DNA of 64,000 bases, taken from the NCBI RefSeq assembly GCF_000218895.1, contig NC_015704.1, positions 29,528 to 93,527 of the forward strand. The letters run 5' to 3'. The notes under the pieces were generated by a model that saw only the letters and a list, made by a program, of their open reading frames with translations, searched no databases and was not told where the DNA came from. The DNA is from Runella slithyformis DSM 19594 (lineage in GTDB: Bacteria > Bacteroidota > Bacteroidia > Cytophagales > Spirosomataceae). Positions within the stretch are counted from its first letter, which is position 1. The number at the start of each line of letters is the position of its first letter. Shown here piece after piece: positions 61,804 to 64,000 of the stretch. The translations under genes were made by a program, and so were the position numbers.

Positions 61804-63951
61804 TTATTTAGTGGTGGTAATGCTGTATTCTGCCATTTCATACTCAATTAGTAGTGAAATGTCTTGCTTCACACGGTGGTAATGTTCTTGTAAAAGCCGA
61901 TTTCTGAAAGAAAGTTTCTCGGATTCAGTTAATTTTTGGTAATCAACGTCATACTTTTTTTCAACCAAAACCGCCAAATCATTGATTTTAGGCAGTTTTT
62001 GTGTCTTTTTGAGTTGATCTTTCTCAACACTTACAAAGGCTTTGAATGTTTTTAAATCAAATTCTTCGCCAAAATTATCTACAAACTGCCCTACGAACTC
62101 GCCTTGCTTCAATGTCGAGATTTTTGAGGAAGGAATTACATCGGCCTGCTGCGTCGAAACATTGATGGTTGTATCGTTTTTGGAGTAGGTAATTGATTCC
62201 TTTTCTTGATTTGTTCTACCAAAACGACGGGATAATTTTTCGGCGGTTTCAAAAACTACTGTTCCCGAAAACAGGTTGCCAATAATGTTGATAATCACCT
62301 TGGCTTCTCGCTCGCCATAATCTCGAATCAACTGCTCAAAGTCTTGCACTCCTAACCATGTAGCTACTTTATTGCTTCTGGCAGTGGCAATGAGCATATC
62401 TATCCCCTTGATGAACATGGTAGGCAACTCGTCCCAAAAAAGTGCTGATTTTAGCTTCCCTTTTTTGTTGACGAGCTTCATCATTCGAGAGGTATAAAGT
62501 GAAAACGCCGTGCCATAGACACTAACCCGTTCGGGGTTGTTACCTGTGCAAAGTATTTTGGGGTCGTCTGGATTATTAATGTCTAAACTAAAATCATTGC
62601 CTGTCATTACCCAATATAGCGTTGGCGACGAAAGCCGGGCCATGGGAATGCGCACTGATGAAATCTGTCCTTCTAACTGTTCCATTGCACCACCCGCTTT
62701 GGCATCAATAAACGGACGGACGTAAATCTCGACCTCGGGGTACTGCTCCATTATCTGAAACGTCTCATCATAACGTCGGTTTGTAAATTCGAGCGTGTGT
62801 GGAAACGTACATATTTGACCCAATCGCTTAAAATCCTCCAAAAGCTTGGGACTTTTCTCTCCTTCATTTTTTTGTTTTTCCTGCTCGTACAACTCCCGAT
62901 ATTTCATGCTGACCGTTCGTAAATACCAAATCACGGAGGTCAAAAAGTTAATCGCTGACTCGGGAAAAAACTCACCTTGCTTCTGCGCCCAAGTACGGTT
63001 GAGGTTCAACATAATGGTTTGCGCCGACTCGTAAGCATCCATTACATCTGTCATCAATTCAGGTAATAGCGGGTTACAGCGGTGAGAATATTCAATGTCA
63101 TCAAAGTTGATAACATAAAATTTGGGGATAATTGGCTCACCATTCGCTTTTTTCCCCCACGCAAATTTATTTTCCCGCAGGGTTTTCAGATACGCATTGT
63201 AGGCTTCTTCGGTTAAATCAGGGAACTTAAAATCATAGACGTAAGCCGTGTAGCCCTTATAAATAGACTGCCATAAGGCAGGTATTAGAATTGCGTACGA
63301 TTTACCAGAACCTGGCACACCCAGCACCATCGTCGAACGAAATGGGTTTACGATATTGACCAAACCTTCTCGCCATTTGCCACGGTAGTGGTAGGTAGTC
63401 TTGAAGTGAATTGAAAATTCGTTAGATACAAACGCTTCATTTTGAGGAAATTCCTCGTTTGATTCATTAAAAATATCGTTTTCAGGCTGAGCAAAAAGCA
63501 AGCGAGATAGGTGTTGTCCTGACTTGACCAAAAATAGCGTACCCACCAATGTGATGATAATATAGAGCGTATCAATCAGGATGGGAGAAAAAGCAGATTT
63601 CAGATAAAGTAGAAAAATTGAACCCATGAATAAAGCCGTTCCCATTGCGGCATCGGCCATAATTTTCTGCCTTTTCACATTGGGGTCAATCTTTCCTTTT
63701 GAGCCAAGTGAATACAGAAAAATCAGGAAGTAAGTCAGAATTTTGGAAAGAATTGGTGTGTTAAACAGCCCAAATTGGCGGTGGAGCTTGGTCAAAAACG
63801 TATAAATGAAGCCTCGAATAGGTAGGCTTTCAGCTAAAATCTCATGGCAAAACCACAAAAAGTGAAACACTAACAACAGAATGGCAATAATCAGCAATAG
63901 CTCAACACCCTGAGCATATCCTTCTTTCTCTTTGCTTGTCAGCCCCGACAT
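61804..63951 (-). CDS. mobC: MobC/TraG-type conjugative coupling protein
   Basis: 715 residues, the VirD4/TraG-type ATPase that brings the relaxosome to the type IV secretion channel. Several membrane helices lie in the first 160 residues (LLLIIAILLLVFHFLWF, MGTALFMGSIFLLYL). The Walker A motif is LGVPGSGKSY (about residues 213-222), and the conserved DELPTMFIKGID and Gln-rich GVQDFEQL segments follow. It reads toward the middle of the window; relaxase genes (mobA/mobB) usually lie upstream and would be beyond 64000. Strong evidence of a conjugative or mobilisable element. Confidence 0.88.
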   Translation of the reverse strand: MSGLTSKEKEGYAQGVELLLIIAILLLVFHFLWFCHEILAESLPIRGFIYTFLTKLHRQFGLFNTPILSKILTYFLIFLYSLGSKGKIDPNVKRQKIMADAAMGTALFMGSIFLLYLKSAFSPILIDTLYIIITLVGTLFLVKSGQHLSRLLFAQPENDIFNESNEEFPQNEAFVSNEFSIHFKTTYHYRGKWREGLVNIVNPFRSTMVLGVPGSGKSYAILIPALWQSIYKGYTAYVYDFKFPDLTEEAYNAYLKTLRENKFAWGKKANGEPIIPKFYVINFDDIEYSHRCNPLLPELMTDVMDAYESAQTIMLNLNRTWAQKQGEFFPESAINFLTSVIWYLRTVSMKYRELYEQEKQKNEGEKSPKLLEDFKRLGQICTFPHTLEFTNRRYDETFQIMEQYPEVEIYVRPFIDAKAGGAMEQLEGQISSVRIPMARLSSPTLYWVMTGNDFSLDINNPDDPKILCTGNNPERVSVYGTAFSLYTSRMMKLVNKKGKLKSALFWDELPTMFIKGIDMLIATARSNKVATWLGVQDFEQLIRDYGEREAKVIINIIGNLFSGTVVFETAEKLSRRFGRTNQEKESITYSKNDTTINVSTQQADVIPSSKISTLKQGEFVGQFVDNFGEEFDLKTFKAFVSVEKDQLKKTQKLPKINDLAVLVEKKYDVDYQKLTESEKLSFRNRLLQEHYHRVKQDISLLIEYEMAEYSITTTK

Positions 63952-64000
63952 TTAAAATATTCTTTTAATTAGGGGCTTAAAATAATAAAAACATTTAATT

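Noticed and set aside
1..64000. CRISPR arrays, tRNA and rRNA genes
   Set aside because: No regular spaced repeats and no tRNA or rRNA-like segments were noticed on reading either strand; short or diverged ones could be missed without a covariance search.
61236..64000. Relaxase (MobA/MobB) and oriT
   Set aside because: No relaxase motif is present; the genes expected upstream of mobC would be beyond 64000, and no clear oriT repeat was recognised.

Overview
The window looks like accessory, probably mobile DNA (a conjugative plasmid or an integrative conjugative element) from a Bacteroidota bacterium, most likely of the Cytophagales or a relative. Reasons: lineage-typical families (DUF3347, DUF2911, DUF6660, HYC_CC_PP, GDCCVxC, DUF1896, a Bacteroidota-type MobC/TraG coupling protein, fused CzcA-TolC pumps), promoter -7 boxes of the TAnnTTTG type, and A-rich leaders. 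No rRNA, tRNA, CRISPR array or housekeeping gene was seen. The taxon is inferred from gene content only.

Layout. (1) 1-2023, plus strand: the 3' part of a copper P-type ATPase and a small CopZ-like chaperone. (2) 2045-10093, minus: a type I restriction-modification operon hsdM-hsdS-hsdR followed by a DUF45/YgjP-like metallopeptidase. (3) 10185-40170, minus: about 30 kb of co-directed metal-resistance genes. The first block runs from an AraC regulator with a metal-binding N-terminus through a multicopper oxidase, a BNR-repeat protein, a CusA split in two frames, a TolC protein, two CusB adaptors with metal-binding modules and a 38-residue membrane peptide. The second block holds small secreted or lipoprotein factors, MerTP, a GDCCVxC protein, a methyltransferase and a nuclease-like protein. 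The third holds PepSY, CopB, DUF6660, a CzcA-TolC fusion, CzcB, a NicO/RcnA-like permease and a ZntA-like ATPase, and ends at a strong terminator. (4) 40302-42090: a long palindrome and a tyrosine recombinase with an overlapping small gene. (5) 42155-44428: an IS630-family element inserted exactly in the terminal inverted repeat of another IS630-family element. (6) 44443-50817: a defence island. It has a CBASS operon with a patatin effector, TWO CD-NTases and an E2-like protein, and a divergent operon of an XRE-ImmA/IrrE fusion, a PIN protein and a membrane GGDEF-like protein. (7) 50819-64000: plasmid/ICE genes, namely a DarB-like methylase-helicase, DUF1896, a TOPRIM primase-like protein, an M23 peptidase, a HipBST-like toxin-antitoxin locus and the MobC/TraG coupling protein.

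How the genes may work together. The metal genes form a complete envelope route: cytoplasmic chaperone and P-type ATPases, periplasmic oxidase and binding proteins, and two tripartite RND exporters. The defence part combines restriction, nucleotide-signalled abortive infection and toxin-antitoxin loci on an element that also carries conjugation and antirestriction-like functions. The most unusual system is the CBASS operon. Both of its CD-NTases keep intact catalytic residues, but only one has the long C-terminal tail an E2 enzyme could conjugate. It faces a fused repressor/peptidase gene across a symmetrical operator.
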